Below are positions 43,305 through 54,096 of a DNA stretch of 64,000 nucleotides, piece by piece. This stretch comes from Verrucomicrobiaceae bacterium. GTDB taxonomy: Bacteria; Verrucomicrobiota; Verrucomicrobiia; Verrucomicrobiales; Akkermansiaceae. Numbering within the stretch: the first letter of the stretch is position 1; each line of letters begins with the position of its first letter. Under the pieces are notes generated by a model that worked only from the letters and a program-made list of their open reading frames with translations, did not search any database and was not told where the DNA came from. The translations under genes and the position numbers were made by a program. The stretch covers positions 168,661 to 232,660 of the forward strand of contig JAIXOR010000086.1 of the NCBI GenBank assembly GCA_027486655.1, written 5' to 3'.

Positions 43305-44411
43305 ATGAAACCCATCCTCCTCCTCTGCCTGGTGCTCAGCGCCAGGCTCGCCGCCCTTCCTGTCTTCATCGGAACCGGTGGAGGCAAAGCCAGCACCGCA
43401 AAGGGAATCTATCAGGCAGACTTCGATCCCGCCTCGGGCAAGCTCGGCGGGATCGTGCTCGCCGCGGAATACACCACGCCCGGCTTCCTCGCCCGCCATC
43501 CGAAGCTGCCGGTGATTCTCGCCATTGGTGCGCCCAAGTCGCCGTTCCCGGATGGCAGCGGGGCGGTCGCCGCGTTTGCCATCGGCAAGGATTTCTCGCT
43601 GGGTTTCCTCGGTGAGGCCTCCGCCGGCGGCAGGGGTCCATGCCATCTCGCCATCGACGCCACCGGAAACACCGTCGCCGTCGCCAACTACGGCGATGGC
43701 CGGATCAGCACGATCCGCCTCGATGAACGCGGTGTGCCGAAGGAAATCGTCAGCGTGATCGCCAATACCGGCTCCGGGCCCAACGCGCAGCGGCAGGAAG
43801 GACCGCACGCCCACGGCGTGTATTTCGACAAGGCAAACCGCCACCTCTTCGTGCCGGACCTGGGCCTCGACAAGGTGCTCGTCTATCCGTTCGACGCAGC
43901 CAGCTCGAAACTGGGCGCGCCGCTTCCTCCGCTGGCCACCGCCCCGGGCGCGGGTCCGCGTCACCTGGCCTTCTCGCCGGATGAAAAACAGGCTTATGTC
44001 ATCAACGAGCTCGATTGTACCGTGCTCGTGGCGGCGCACCGGAACGGCGCTCTGGAGCCGAAGGGAAGCGTGCCCACACTGCCGCCCGGTTTCAGCGGGA
44101 AAAACACCACCGCCGAGGTCGAGGTGAGTGCCGACGGGCGCTTCGTGTATGCCTCCAATCGCGGCCACGACAGCCTCGCGGTTTTCCGGCGCGATGCGGA
44201 CACCGGCGCGCTTGCCTTCGTCCATCACGCTCCCTGCGGCGGAAAAACCCCCCGCCATTTCAAGATCTCGCCCTGCGGGAAATGGCTGCTCTGCGGGCAT
44301 CAGGATTCCAACAGCCTGAGCGTCCTGCCCCGCGATCCGGAGACCGGCAGGCTCGGCGCGGCGGTCCAGACGCTGTCCACACCCAGCCCGATCTGCATCC
44401 TGTTTCCCTAA
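43305..44411 (+). CDS. Secreted lactonase, 6-phosphogluconolactonase-like beta-propeller
   Basis: 368 residues with signal peptide MKPILLLCLVLSARLAALP. The seven-bladed propeller of the Pgl/YbhE family is seen in GIYQADFDPASGKLG, GPCHLAIDATGNTVAVANYG, QEGPHAHGVYFDKANRHLFV and APGAGPRHLAFSPDEKQ. A signal peptide points to a periplasmic or secreted lactonase, not the cytoplasmic pentose-phosphate enzyme. With uxaC directly upstream it may act on sugar-acid lactones; this is inference from context. Confidence 0.85.
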   Translation: MKPILLLCLVLSARLAALPVFIGTGGGKASTAKGIYQADFDPASGKLGGIVLAAEYTTPGFLARHPKLPVILAIGAPKSPFPDGSGAVAAFAIGKDFSLGFLGEASAGGRGPCHLAIDATGNTVAVANYGDGRISTIRLDERGVPKEIVSVIANTGSGPNAQRQEGPHAHGVYFDKANRHLFVPDLGLDKVLVYPFDAASSKLGAPLPPLATAPGAGPRHLAFSPDEKQAYVINELDCTVLVAAHRNGALEPKGSVPTLPPGFSGKNTTAEVEVSADGRFVYASNRGHDSLAVFRRDADTGALAFVHHAPCGGKTPRHFKISPCGKWLLCGHQDSNSLSVLPRDPETGRLGAAVQTLSTPSPICILFP

Positions 44412-44522
44412 CAGTTCTGCCGGAGCGCGCCCATCCGCCACCCGCTCCGTGGGCACTATGGCATCGCGGCCGGGGCTTCCCGTGCCCGCCTGCCGCTATG
44501 GGCCGGCTTTGCACATCCGCTT

Positions 44523-44550
44523 TTGACATGGGGGCGATCCTGCGTATTTT
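44523..44550 (+). promoter_or_regulatory. Sigma-70-type promoter of htpG
   Basis: A perfect -35 TTGACA and a -10 TATTTT (4 of 6) are separated by 16 bases; the start codon follows about 30 bases later. No CIRCE element is present in the 169-base gap. The leader has no Shine-Dalgarno sequence. Confidence 0.65.
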
Positions 44551-44580
44551 GCGCGCCGTTCCCACCAAACCACTCCTGAA

Positions 44581-46425
44581 ATGAGCGAATCGACCCTCGA
44601 AAAACACGTCTTTCAAGCCGAGATCCAGCAGCTGCTCGACCTCGTGGTCCACTCCCTCTACACGGACAAGGAGATCTTCCTCCGCGAGTTGATCTCCAAT
44701 GCCTCGGACGCCATGGAGAAGCTGCGCCACATCGAGGCCACCGAGAAGAACATCCATCAGCCGACGCTGCCACTGGAGATCCACATCACCACGGACGAGG
44801 AGGCGGGTACACTCACCATCGCCGATCACGGGATCGGGATGTCCCACGAGGAACTGGTGAAAAACCTGGGCACCATCGCCCACTCCGGCACCAAGGCCTT
44901 TCTCAAGGCGGTGAAGGAAAACGGCGGATCGCCCCAGAACATGATCGGGCAGTTTGGCGTCGGTTTCTACTCGGCCTTCATGGTGGCGGACACGGTGGCG
45001 GTGCACACCCGCTCGTGGCATGCCGACTCTCCGGAACTCGTCTGGACCAGCGATGGCAAGTCCGGTTATGACATCGAGGAAACCCAGGGCCTGGAGCGTG
45101 GTTCGAAACTGGTCCTCACGCTCAAGGAAGACTGCCGCGAGTTCGCCACCGAGAGCCGGGTGAAGCACCTCATCGAGACCTACAGCAACTTCGTCGGCTT
45201 CCCGATCCTGCTGAACGGCAAGCGCATCAATGAAGTGGAGGCACTCTGGCTGAAGAACAAGTCGGAGGTCAGCGACGAGGAATACAAGGCCTTCTATCAG
45301 TTCGCCTGCAAGGCCTGGGACGAACCGGCCTACCGTCTGCATTTCAGCGCGGACGCGCCGATCACGATCAACTCGCTGCTCTTCGCGCCGTCGGAGAATC
45401 CGGAGCGCATGGGATTCAGCAAGGCAGAGCCCGCCGTGGCGCTCTACAGCCGCAAGGTGCTGATCGATCCCGCACCCAAGGAGCTGCTGCCGGACTGGAT
45501 GCGCTTCATGAAGGGCGTGGTGGACAGCGCGGACATCCCGCTGAACATCTCCCGCGAAACGATGCAGGACAGCGCCCTGATCCGCAAACTCGGCGGCGTG
45601 ATCAGCAAGCGCGTCATCAAGATGTTCGAAAAGGAAGCGGAGGCGGATCCGGAGAAATACCGCGGGTTTTACAAGAAGTTCGACCGCTTCTTCAAGGAGG
45701 GCGTGGCCACCGATCACGCGAACCGCGAGGCGCTTGCCAAGCTGCTGCGCTTTGAGTCCTCGCTCACCGAGGCCGGCGCGGTCTGCGGCTTCCCGGACTA
45801 CGTTTCCCGGATGAAGGACGGGCAGGAGTCGATCTATTATCTCGTCGGCGCCTCGCGCGAACAGATCGAGGCCAGCCCCTATCTGGAAGCCTTCAAATCC
45901 CGCGGGCTGGAAGTCGTTTACTTCACCGATGCGGTGGATGAATACGTGGTGGATTCGCTGGGCACCTTCGATGGCAAGAAGCTTGTCTCGGTGCGCCACG
46001 GCGGCGTGGAGCTCGAGGACCAGGAGCGTGATGGCGAGTCGCTGGACGAGGCGCAGACCACGGCCTTGTGCGATTTCCTGAAGAACCACCTGGGCGACCG
46101 GGTGACCGCGGTTTCCAGCGGCAAGCGCCTGGTGGACAGCCCGGTGATCGCGCTGGTGCCGGCGGACGGCCTGAGTCCGCAGATGCGCCAGATGATGAAG
46201 GCGATGGATGAGAATTTCAAAGATGAGGTCAAGGTGGAGCTCGAGATCAACCCGCGCCACCCGCTGGTGCGGAAGCTTGCCGAGGCCAAGGACAGCAAAC
46301 CCGAGGTGGCCGCTCTGGTCGCCGGGCAGTTGCTCGACAACGCCCTCATCGCCGCCGGTCTGCTGGAGGATGCGCGGGACACCGTGCACCGGATGAACCA
46401 GCTGATGGAGAAGGCGATGGGCTAA
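44581..46425 (+). CDS. htpG: Molecular chaperone HtpG (bacterial Hsp90)
   Basis: The 614-residue protein is a full-length Hsp90. The GHKL ATPase has LRELISNASDAMEKLRH, TIADHGIGMSHEEL and MIGQFGVGFYSAFMVAD. The middle domain contains the catalytic loop SADIPLNISRETMQDS, and the C-terminal dimerisation domain follows with LVDSPVIALVPADG. It works as a cytosolic dimer with DnaK. A consensus-like promoter is just upstream. The stop TAA overlaps the dnaE2 stop by two bases. Confidence 0.97.
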   Translation: MSESTLEKHVFQAEIQQLLDLVVHSLYTDKEIFLRELISNASDAMEKLRHIEATEKNIHQPTLPLEIHITTDEEAGTLTIADHGIGMSHEELVKNLGTIAHSGTKAFLKAVKENGGSPQNMIGQFGVGFYSAFMVADTVAVHTRSWHADSPELVWTSDGKSGYDIEETQGLERGSKLVLTLKEDCREFATESRVKHLIETYSNFVGFPILLNGKRINEVEALWLKNKSEVSDEEYKAFYQFACKAWDEPAYRLHFSADAPITINSLLFAPSENPERMGFSKAEPAVALYSRKVLIDPAPKELLPDWMRFMKGVVDSADIPLNISRETMQDSALIRKLGGVISKRVIKMFEKEAEADPEKYRGFYKKFDRFFKEGVATDHANREALAKLLRFESSLTEAGAVCGFPDYVSRMKDGQESIYYLVGASREQIEASPYLEAFKSRGLEVVYFTDAVDEYVVDSLGTFDGKKLVSVRHGGVELEDQERDGESLDEAQTTALCDFLKNHLGDRVTAVSSGKRLVDSPVIALVPADGLSPQMRQMMKAMDENFKDEVKVELEINPRHPLVRKLAEAKDSKPEVAALVAGQLLDNALIAAGLLEDARDTVHRMNQLMEKAMG

Positions 46426-49400
46426 TGGAAATCATGCGAGGCCGGCGCGGGGCAGTCTTCCGCGCCGGGCAGCGCTTCGATGGCGGTGACATAGACCGTC
46501 GCTTGATCACCCTCGGAATGCTGCACCCTGCCGTGCACCAGCAGGTAGGCCTCGGTGCTGATCAGAAGCTGGAAGTGCTCGAAGGTTTTCTTCGGGATGA
46601 ACAGGTTGGCGATGCCGGCCTCGTCCTCCAGCGAGATGAAACAATGGCCCTTGGCCGTGGAAGGCCGTTGGCGGCAAATGGCCAGCCCGGCCAGCGTCAC
46701 GGGATCACCGTGGCGCATCGCGACGAGATCGGCGGATGTGGGCAGCCTGCCTCCCGGGCCGTCCGCCACCTGGTTCCGCCAGATCCTCATCGGGTGCGGG
46801 CCGGTGGTCGCCCCTTGGATCAAAAGGTCCGCACGGAGGAGTTCTCCCGGGTTCATCGGTGCCAGCGGCGCAGGGCACCCGGCGGGAAGCACCCGATCTA
46901 ACAAATCTCCGTGCAGCGGCAGCTCCGCCTGCCACAGCGCCTCGCGGCGGTGCCCGGCACGCGGCAGTCCGTGAAAAGCCCCGGAGGCGGCGAGCACGCG
47001 CTTTTCGGAAAGCGAGGGCCTCACCCGCGCGAGCAGGTCCGGCAGCGAGAGGAAAGGGGACTTCCGGCGCTCCGCGACCACGCGTTGCGCCGTGCCGGGG
47101 GAGAGCCCCTTGAGCCGGTGCAGTCCAAGACGCAGCGTGAGGTCATCCTCGACGGTGGTTTCCACCGCGCTGTGAAGGCAGGACACCGGTTTCACCCGGA
47201 TGCCGTGGCGCTTTGCGTCCTGGATGAGCGTGTTCACCGAGTAGAATCCCATCGGCTGGTGGTTGATGAGTCCGGCGTAGAACTCCACCGCACGATGCGT
47301 CTTGAGCCAGCACGAGGCGTAGGCGATCAGCGCGAAGGAAATGGCGTGGCTCTCCGGGAAGCCATACAACGCGAAGGAGCCGATGCCCTTGATGATCTTC
47401 TCCTGCGCATTGACCGTCACCCCCTTCGCGCTCATCCGCCGGCGGAGAAGCTCGGTCATCTTCGCCATCTTCTCGGTGGACCGCCGCGAGCCCATCGCGC
47501 GGCGCAGTTCGTCCGACTCCGCACCGCTGAAGTCCGCAAGAATCATCACCGTGCGCAGGATCTGCTCCTGGAACAGCGGCACGCCGAGCGTGCGGCCGAG
47601 GACCGGTTCTAACAGCGGATGGATGTAGTCCACCTTTTCCCGGCCGTTGCGGCGGTTGAGGTAGGGGTGCATGAGGTCACCCACGATCGGCCCGGGGCGG
47701 ATGATGGCCACCTCGATGGCCACATCGTAGAACGTCCGCGGCTTCATGATCGGCAGCGTGGCCATCTGGGCGCGGGACTCCACCTGGAAGGTGCCGATGG
47801 TGTCCGCGCGGCCCAGCATCTCGAAGACCGCGGGGTCGTCTTTGGGGATGCGCGCGAGGTCCACCGGGCGGCCCCGGGCCGAGCAGATTTCGAGGGCGGT
47901 CTCCATCGCGGCGAGCATGCCCAGGCCTAACAGATCCACCTTCACCAGCCCGAGGTCCTCGCAATCCTCCTTGTCCCATTGCACGATGTGGCGGCCGGGC
48001 ATGGTGGCTGGTTGCAGCGGAACGATGTGGTCCAGCCCGGCATCGCGGATGATCATGCCGCCGGAGTGCTGCCCGAGGTGGCGGGGCAGGCCGAGCGCCG
48101 CCTGGTAAAGCATGGCCAGCGGAGCCAAGGGCGGCGCGGGCGCTTTGCCGGAGGCCTCCCACGGGAGGATGCGCGTCTGGGAAAAGCGGTCCGCCAGCGA
48201 GGGCGGCAGCCCCAGCGCGCGGCTCATGTCGCGGAAGGCGGACTTCGGCTGATAGGTGATGACGTTGGCGGTCATCGCCGCACCGCGTCCGCCATACTTG
48301 CGGAACACATACTGGATCACCTCCTCACGCCGGGGGCCGGAAGGAAAGTCGATGTCGATGTCCGGCCACGAGCGGCGGTTTTCCGAGAGAAAGCGCTCGA
48401 AGAGCAACCCGCCGCCCACCGGATCCACGTGGGTGATGCCCAGTGAGTAACAGACGGCCGAGTTCGCCGCGGAGCCGCGCCCCTGGCAGAGGATGCCCCG
48501 TCCGCGGGCGAACAGGACGATGTCCTGGACGATCAGGAAATACCCGGAAAACCCGAGCCGGTGGATCAGTGCGATCTCGTGCTCGATCTGGTGTTTCACC
48601 CCGGGATCCAGCGGGCCGTAGCGGAGGGCGGCTCCTTCGTAGGCCCGCCGCCGCAGCAAGGTGGTCTGCTCCGCCAGGGAAAGCGGGTGCCCCGTGCCAT
48701 CCTGCCAGTCGGGGAAACGATAGCCGAGTTTCTCCAGGGTGAATCCGCAGCGCTCCGCGACCCGCGCCGTATTGGCAATCGCCTCGGGGTGGTCCGCGAA
48801 CAAGCCGCGCATCTCCCGCTCCGGCTTGAGATGCCGCTCGGAGTTCGGGGCGAGCAGGGGGCCTGCCCGGTCCAGCGTCGTGTGATGCCGCAGGCAGGCG
48901 AAGGCATCCGCCAGCATCCGCCCGCCAGGCTTGGCATGCAGCGGGGCGTTGGAAGCCACACAAGGCAGTCCGAGGTACCGCGCCAGCTCGATCAACTGGC
49001 GGTGAATCCGGTCCTCGTCCCTGAGTCGGTGCCGGTGGAGCTCGATGAACACGTTGTCCTTTCCAAAACAGCCGATCAGTTCGCGAGCCTCCGCCAGCGC
49101 TCCCGTGCGGTCGTCTCTCAGAAGACGGCGGATCAAGGGACCCTCCCGGTCTCCGGTGAGTGCGATCAGGTCGCCCTCGCTGCAATATCGCATCAGCCCG
49201 CCAGGCGAGGGCGCACCATCCATGGCCACATCCGTCAGGTGCCGGCACAGCGCGGCGTAGCCCCGGCGGTTCACGCAGAGCACCGGCAGGTGCCCGCGCG
49301 GGCCTGCCAGCTCAAGCGTGGTCCCGACGATGGCCCGGATGCCGTGCTCCCGCGCCGCGCTGTGCGCCCGCGCCGCCCCGGCGAATCCCTGGTGGTCGGC

Positions 49401-49520
49401 GATCGCGATGGCACTCATGCCCAGTGCCGCCGCCTGCCGCACCATCTCGTCCGGCCCGCTCGCTCCGCGCAGGAATGAGAAAGCACTGCGGGCGTGAAGC
49501 TCGACAAATCCGGACGACAT
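46422..49520 (-). CDS. dnaE2: Error-prone DNA polymerase III alpha subunit (ImuC)
   Basis: The 1,032-residue polymerase shows the DnaE2 type: PHP domain at residues 1-200 (FVELHARSAFSFLRGASGP), palm with the catalytic DIDIDFPSGPRREE near 388 and CQGRGSAANSAVCYSLGI before it, HhH and C-terminal OB-fold (DPVTLAGLAICRQRPSTA), and no C-terminal tau-binding extension. It does translesion synthesis during the SOS response. A LexA-type box is 28 bases upstream. imuA and imuB, its usual partners, are not adjacent. Confidence 0.95.
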   Translation of the reverse strand: MSSGFVELHARSAFSFLRGASGPDEMVRQAAALGMSAIAIADHQGFAGAARAHSAAREHGIRAIVGTTLELAGPRGHLPVLCVNRRGYAALCRHLTDVAMDGAPSPGGLMRYCSEGDLIALTGDREGPLIRRLLRDDRTGALAEARELIGCFGKDNVFIELHRHRLRDEDRIHRQLIELARYLGLPCVASNAPLHAKPGGRMLADAFACLRHHTTLDRAGPLLAPNSERHLKPEREMRGLFADHPEAIANTARVAERCGFTLEKLGYRFPDWQDGTGHPLSLAEQTTLLRRRAYEGAALRYGPLDPGVKHQIEHEIALIHRLGFSGYFLIVQDIVLFARGRGILCQGRGSAANSAVCYSLGITHVDPVGGGLLFERFLSENRRSWPDIDIDFPSGPRREEVIQYVFRKYGGRGAAMTANVITYQPKSAFRDMSRALGLPPSLADRFSQTRILPWEASGKAPAPPLAPLAMLYQAALGLPRHLGQHSGGMIIRDAGLDHIVPLQPATMPGRHIVQWDKEDCEDLGLVKVDLLGLGMLAAMETALEICSARGRPVDLARIPKDDPAVFEMLGRADTIGTFQVESRAQMATLPIMKPRTFYDVAIEVAIIRPGPIVGDLMHPYLNRRNGREKVDYIHPLLEPVLGRTLGVPLFQEQILRTVMILADFSGAESDELRRAMGSRRSTEKMAKMTELLRRRMSAKGVTVNAQEKIIKGIGSFALYGFPESHAISFALIAYASCWLKTHRAVEFYAGLINHQPMGFYSVNTLIQDAKRHGIRVKPVSCLHSAVETTVEDDLTLRLGLHRLKGLSPGTAQRVVAERRKSPFLSLPDLLARVRPSLSEKRVLAASGAFHGLPRAGHRREALWQAELPLHGDLLDRVLPAGCPAPLAPMNPGELLRADLLIQGATTGPHPMRIWRNQVADGPGGRLPTSADLVAMRHGDPVTLAGLAICRQRPSTAKGHCFISLEDEAGIANLFIPKKTFEHFQLLISTEAYLLVHGRVQHSEGDQATVYVTAIEALPGAEDCPAPASHDFH

Positions 49521-49547
49521 GCCCGGAAAATGCCCTGCCCGGGAAAA

Positions 49548-49561
49548 TGTTCAAGCGAACA
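49548..49561 (-). promoter_or_regulatory. LexA-type operator of dnaE2
   Basis: TGTTC-AAGC-GAACA is a perfect match to the TGTTC-N4-GAACA operator that I recall for Verrucomicrobia LexA. It lies 28-41 bases before the dnaE2 start, where a repressor would block transcription. The lexA gene is not in this window. Confidence 0.75.
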
Positions 49562-49637
49562 CTTTGGCGCGCGGACATCGCTGAAATATCAAGGATTCGC
49601 CTTGCCGCCGTGCCCCCGTGGAATCCAGCATCCCCAC

Positions 49638-50969
49638 GTGACCGCCTCACTCGAAACCCTGTTCTCCTTCCTGCGCTTTCCGAGTGTTTCCACCGACTCC
49701 CGGCATACTCCGGATGTCCGCGCCTGCGCCGAGTGGCTGGTCGCGAAACTCTCCGGCATGGGCCTCGCCACCACTCTCCACGAGACCCCGCGGCACCCGG
49801 TCGTCGTCGCCCGCAATGCCCACGTCCCGGGCCGCCGCACCGTGCTCATCTACGGCCACTACGACGTGCAACCCGTCGATCCACTCCACCTCTGGACCAG
49901 CGATCCCTTTGACCCGGTCATCCGCGACGGCCGCATCTGGGCCCGCGGTGCCACCGACAACAAGGGTCAGATGATGGCCCACGTGCTCGGCGTCGAGAAA
50001 ACCCTCCGCGAAAACGCCGAACTCCCCGTCAACCTGATCTTCCTCTTCGAAGGCGAGGAGGAAATCGGCAGCCCGAACCTCGCTTCCTTCCTCCTCCACC
50101 ATTGCGACGACCTCCGCTGCGATGTCATCGCCATTTCGGATACCGGCATGGTTGCTCCCGGCGTGCCCACGCTCGGATACGGCCTGCGCGGCATCACCTG
50201 CTGCGAGGCCATCCTCCGCGGACCCAAGGGCGACCTCCACTCCGGCCTCTTCGGCGGTGCCGTCGCCAATCCCGCCGCCGCCATCGCCCGCCTCGTCTCC
50301 AGCCTCCACGCGCTCGACGGCCGCGTCGCCATCGATGGATTCTACGACCAGGTCCGCCCGCTCGAAGACTGGGAACGCCACATGTGGTCCCACGTGCCCG
50401 GCGTGGGCGATGCGGATTTCCTCCAGGTCACCGGCTCCCCGGGGCTCTTCGGCGAACCCGGATACACCTCCGCCGAACGCACCTGGGCCCGCCCCACCGC
50501 CGAAGTCAATGGCATCGGTGGCGGCTATCAGGGCGAGGGCTCCAAGACCGTCCTGCCCGCCGAGGCCTTTGTGAAACTCTCCTTCCGCCTCGTGCCCGAT
50601 CAACAACCGAAAGACATCATGGAAAAGGTGAAAAACCACCTCGAATGGCACTGCCCTCCTGGCGTCGAGATCGAGGTGATCCCCGGCCACGACGGCAAAC
50701 CCTACATCACCGATCCCAACTCGAAATACGGCCTCGCCGCCCAGGCCGCCCTGCGCCACGCCTTCGATGCCGAACCCGTCCTCATCCGCGAGGGCGGCAG
50801 CATCCCCATCGTCCAGACCTTCCGCGACATCCTCGGCGCGGACACCCTTCTGTTAGGCCTCGCCCTCTCCGACGCCCAGATCCACGCCCCCAACGAAAAC
50901 TTCCCCGTCGAGAACTTCGAAGCCGGCATCCGCCTCAATCAGGCGCTGCTTGCTGAATTGGCCAAGTGA
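49638..50969 (+). CDS. M20-family dipeptidase
   Basis: About 443 residues. The start is taken as GTG at 49638 because the family starts with LETLFSFLRFPSVSTDSRH. Zinc ligands and catalytic residues are seen in LIYGHYDVQPVD, GRIWARGATDNKGQMMAHV, FEGEEEIGSPNL (catalytic Glu pair) and DTGMV. The dimerisation (bacterial exopeptidase) domain covers about 180-320. Substrate unknown among the CNDP/PepV-like dipeptidases. An upstream ATG at 49530 is a less likely start. Confidence 0.85.
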   Translation: MTASLETLFSFLRFPSVSTDSRHTPDVRACAEWLVAKLSGMGLATTLHETPRHPVVVARNAHVPGRRTVLIYGHYDVQPVDPLHLWTSDPFDPVIRDGRIWARGATDNKGQMMAHVLGVEKTLRENAELPVNLIFLFEGEEEIGSPNLASFLLHHCDDLRCDVIAISDTGMVAPGVPTLGYGLRGITCCEAILRGPKGDLHSGLFGGAVANPAAAIARLVSSLHALDGRVAIDGFYDQVRPLEDWERHMWSHVPGVGDADFLQVTGSPGLFGEPGYTSAERTWARPTAEVNGIGGGYQGEGSKTVLPAEAFVKLSFRLVPDQQPKDIMEKVKNHLEWHCPPGVEIEVIPGHDGKPYITDPNSKYGLAAQAALRHAFDAEPVLIREGGSIPIVQTFRDILGADTLLLGLALSDAQIHAPNENFPVENFEAGIRLNQALLAELAK

Positions 50970-50997
50970 ACCACGAAAGACTCGAAAATGCACGAAA
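50969..50997. repeat. Left CACGAAA repeat flanking GxxExxY
   Basis: AACCACGAAAGACTCGAAAA plus TGCACGAAA. It overlaps the stop of the M20 peptidase and contains the GxxExxY start ATG. It has the same periodic CACGAAA unit as its partner on the other side, in inverted orientation. Confidence 0.7.
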
Positions 50998-51374
50998 TGG
51001 ATGATGAGAAGAAGCTGTACCACGAGGAGGTGGGATGGATTCTCGATTCTGCTGTCGAAGTGCATCGGGAGCTAGGCCATGGATTGAATGAAAAGCCTTA
51101 TGAGAACGCGCTTGTCAGGGAATTGTTCCTTCGTGGCATTTCATTCGTTCAGCAACCACGATATCCCGTGGACTACAAGGGTGTCCGAGTCGGGGAGTTT
51201 ATACCGGATTTGATCGTGCTGGAAAAAATCATCGTCGATACCAAAACCATCGATCAAATCACCCATTACGAAATCGGGCAGATGCTGAACTATTTACGCA
51301 TCACCGGCCTTCGGGTCGGACTCATCATCAACTTCAAACACCGCCGTATCGAAACACGCCGGGTAATCCTCTGA
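50988..51374 (+). CDS. GxxExxY family protein
   Basis: 128 residues. The signature is GLNEKPYENALVREL (G-L-N-E-K-P-Y), with a candidate PD-(D/E)xK-type core PDLIVLEKIIVDTK. GxxExxY proteins are small and occur in many copies in Verrucomicrobia and other phyla; their role is unknown. The gene is clearly lower in GC than its neighbours and is bracketed by inverted CACGAAA repeats, so it looks mobile or recently gained. MHEMDDEKK may start at the second Met. Confidence 0.88.
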   Translation: MHEMDDEKKLYHEEVGWILDSAVEVHRELGHGLNEKPYENALVRELFLRGISFVQQPRYPVDYKGVRVGEFIPDLIVLEKIIVDTKTIDQITHYEIGQMLNYLRITGLRVGLIINFKHRRIETRRVIL

Positions 51375-51403
51375 TTTTCGTGACCTTCGTGCTTTTCGTG
51401 GTT
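51375..51403. repeat. Right CACGAAA repeat flanking GxxExxY (inverted)
   Basis: The reverse complement begins AACCACGAAAAGCACGAAGG and ends TCACGAAAA. It pairs with the left copy over the AACCACGAAA and CACGAAA blocks with a few mismatches and starts right after the GxxExxY stop. Confidence 0.7.
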
Positions 51404-51422
51404 TAAACATCCCTTCTTCTCC

Positions 51423-53108
<1,686 letters not shown>

Positions 53109-53178
53109 CAGGGAAGGGGACCTGCCCCGCGCCCACCCTCCACTCGACCCCGCTGCCGCTTCAACCGCCTCGCGCCCC

Positions 53179-53607
53179 ATGGACGATTCCCTTCAGACCG
53201 CCCTCGCGGAACTCCCGCACGGCCCTTCGTTCCGCTTCGTGGACGAACTCGTTTCGCTCGACCCCGGCCGTGAGGCCCGTGGCGTCTATCAGATTCGCGG
53301 CAGCGAGGACTTCCTCACCGGCCACTTCCCGGGAAATCCGCTGATGCCCGGCGTCCTGCTCATCGAGGCCATCGCCCAGCTCGGCGGCGTCGCCGCCCAG
53401 ACCGATCCCCTCGTCCCCAAACTCGCCGAGCTCCGCCTCACCGCCATCCGCGCCGCCAAAATCCTCGGCGCCGCCCTCCCCGGACAAGTCCTCGAACTCC
53501 GCGCCTGCGTCGAAGGCCGCCTCGGCAACCTCGTCCAACTCGAAGGAGACGTGCAAGTGAACGGAACCCTCCTCGCCACCGCCCGCATCACCCTCAGCGG
53601 CTCGTGA
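53179..53607 (+). CDS. FabZ-like 3-hydroxyacyl-ACP dehydratase
   Basis: 142 residues of hotdog fold: [16 protein letters not shown], the catalytic His in [20 protein letters not shown] with the partner Glu, and the C-terminal [17 protein letters not shown]. FabZ is a plausible name, but the typical FabZ has a longer N-terminal segment and this one is a single stand-alone gene with no fab neighbours, so it may serve another fatty-acid or polyketide use. Confidence 0.78.
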   Translation: MDDSLQTALAELPHGPSFRFVDELVSLDPGREARGVYQIRGSEDFLTGHFPGNPLMPGVLLIEAIAQLGGVAAQTDPLVPKLAELRLTAIRAAKILGAALPGQVLELRACVEGRLGNLVQLEGDVQVNGTLLATARITLSGS

Positions 53608-53644
53608 CGCCGGCTGGGATCCCTTTCTCCATGAAGCGGTGGAC

Positions 53645-54064
53645 CTAATCCCCGTCCGGTATGTCCGAGATGGAAATCGCTTCCCTGGGTGATGATCCGG
53701 GATGAAGCATCCGAGGTTCAAAAACATCTCCGATGTCCCGGTTCCAAGTCAGAAAGTTGCCCTGGGAATCAAAGTAGAACTCCGAGTGATCGGATGGAAG
53801 CGGACGTGCATATGGCCCCTTGATCGCGAAATAGGTACTGCCGCGAACGGAAATCCTCACTGCATCCGTTAGATCCGGTCGCCACAGCTTGAAGTCCCGG
53901 ATCGATCGCATCTCCCGGGGCGGCGATACCTCGTGGAAACGATACGACACCAGGGCCGCACAAACCGCGATGGCGATCGAGGCCGCACCCATCAAGCGGA
54001 GCGTCCAATCCAGAATGGAAACGATTCGGCGTTTGAGCCCCGAGGCTGGGTCATTCACGGGCAT
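53645..54064 (-). CDS. Small membrane protein of unknown function
   Basis: 139 residues from [20 protein letters not shown]. One hydrophobic helix at about 22-42 ([19 protein letters not shown]) and a soluble C-terminal part with [20 protein letters not shown] and [17 protein letters not shown], which may be periplasmic. I recognise no family. It runs opposite to the FabZ-like gene, 37 bases away. Confidence 0.55.
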   Translation of the reverse strand: MPVNDPASGLKRRIVSILDWTLRLMGAASIAIAVCAALVSYRFHEVSPPREMRSIRDFKLWRPDLTDAVRISVRGSTYFAIKGPYARPLPSDHSEFYFDSQGNFLTWNRDIGDVFEPRMLHPGSSPREAISISDIPDGD

Positions 54065-54096
54065 TCGATGGGATCCAAAGGTGAGCCTGCCTCTCG

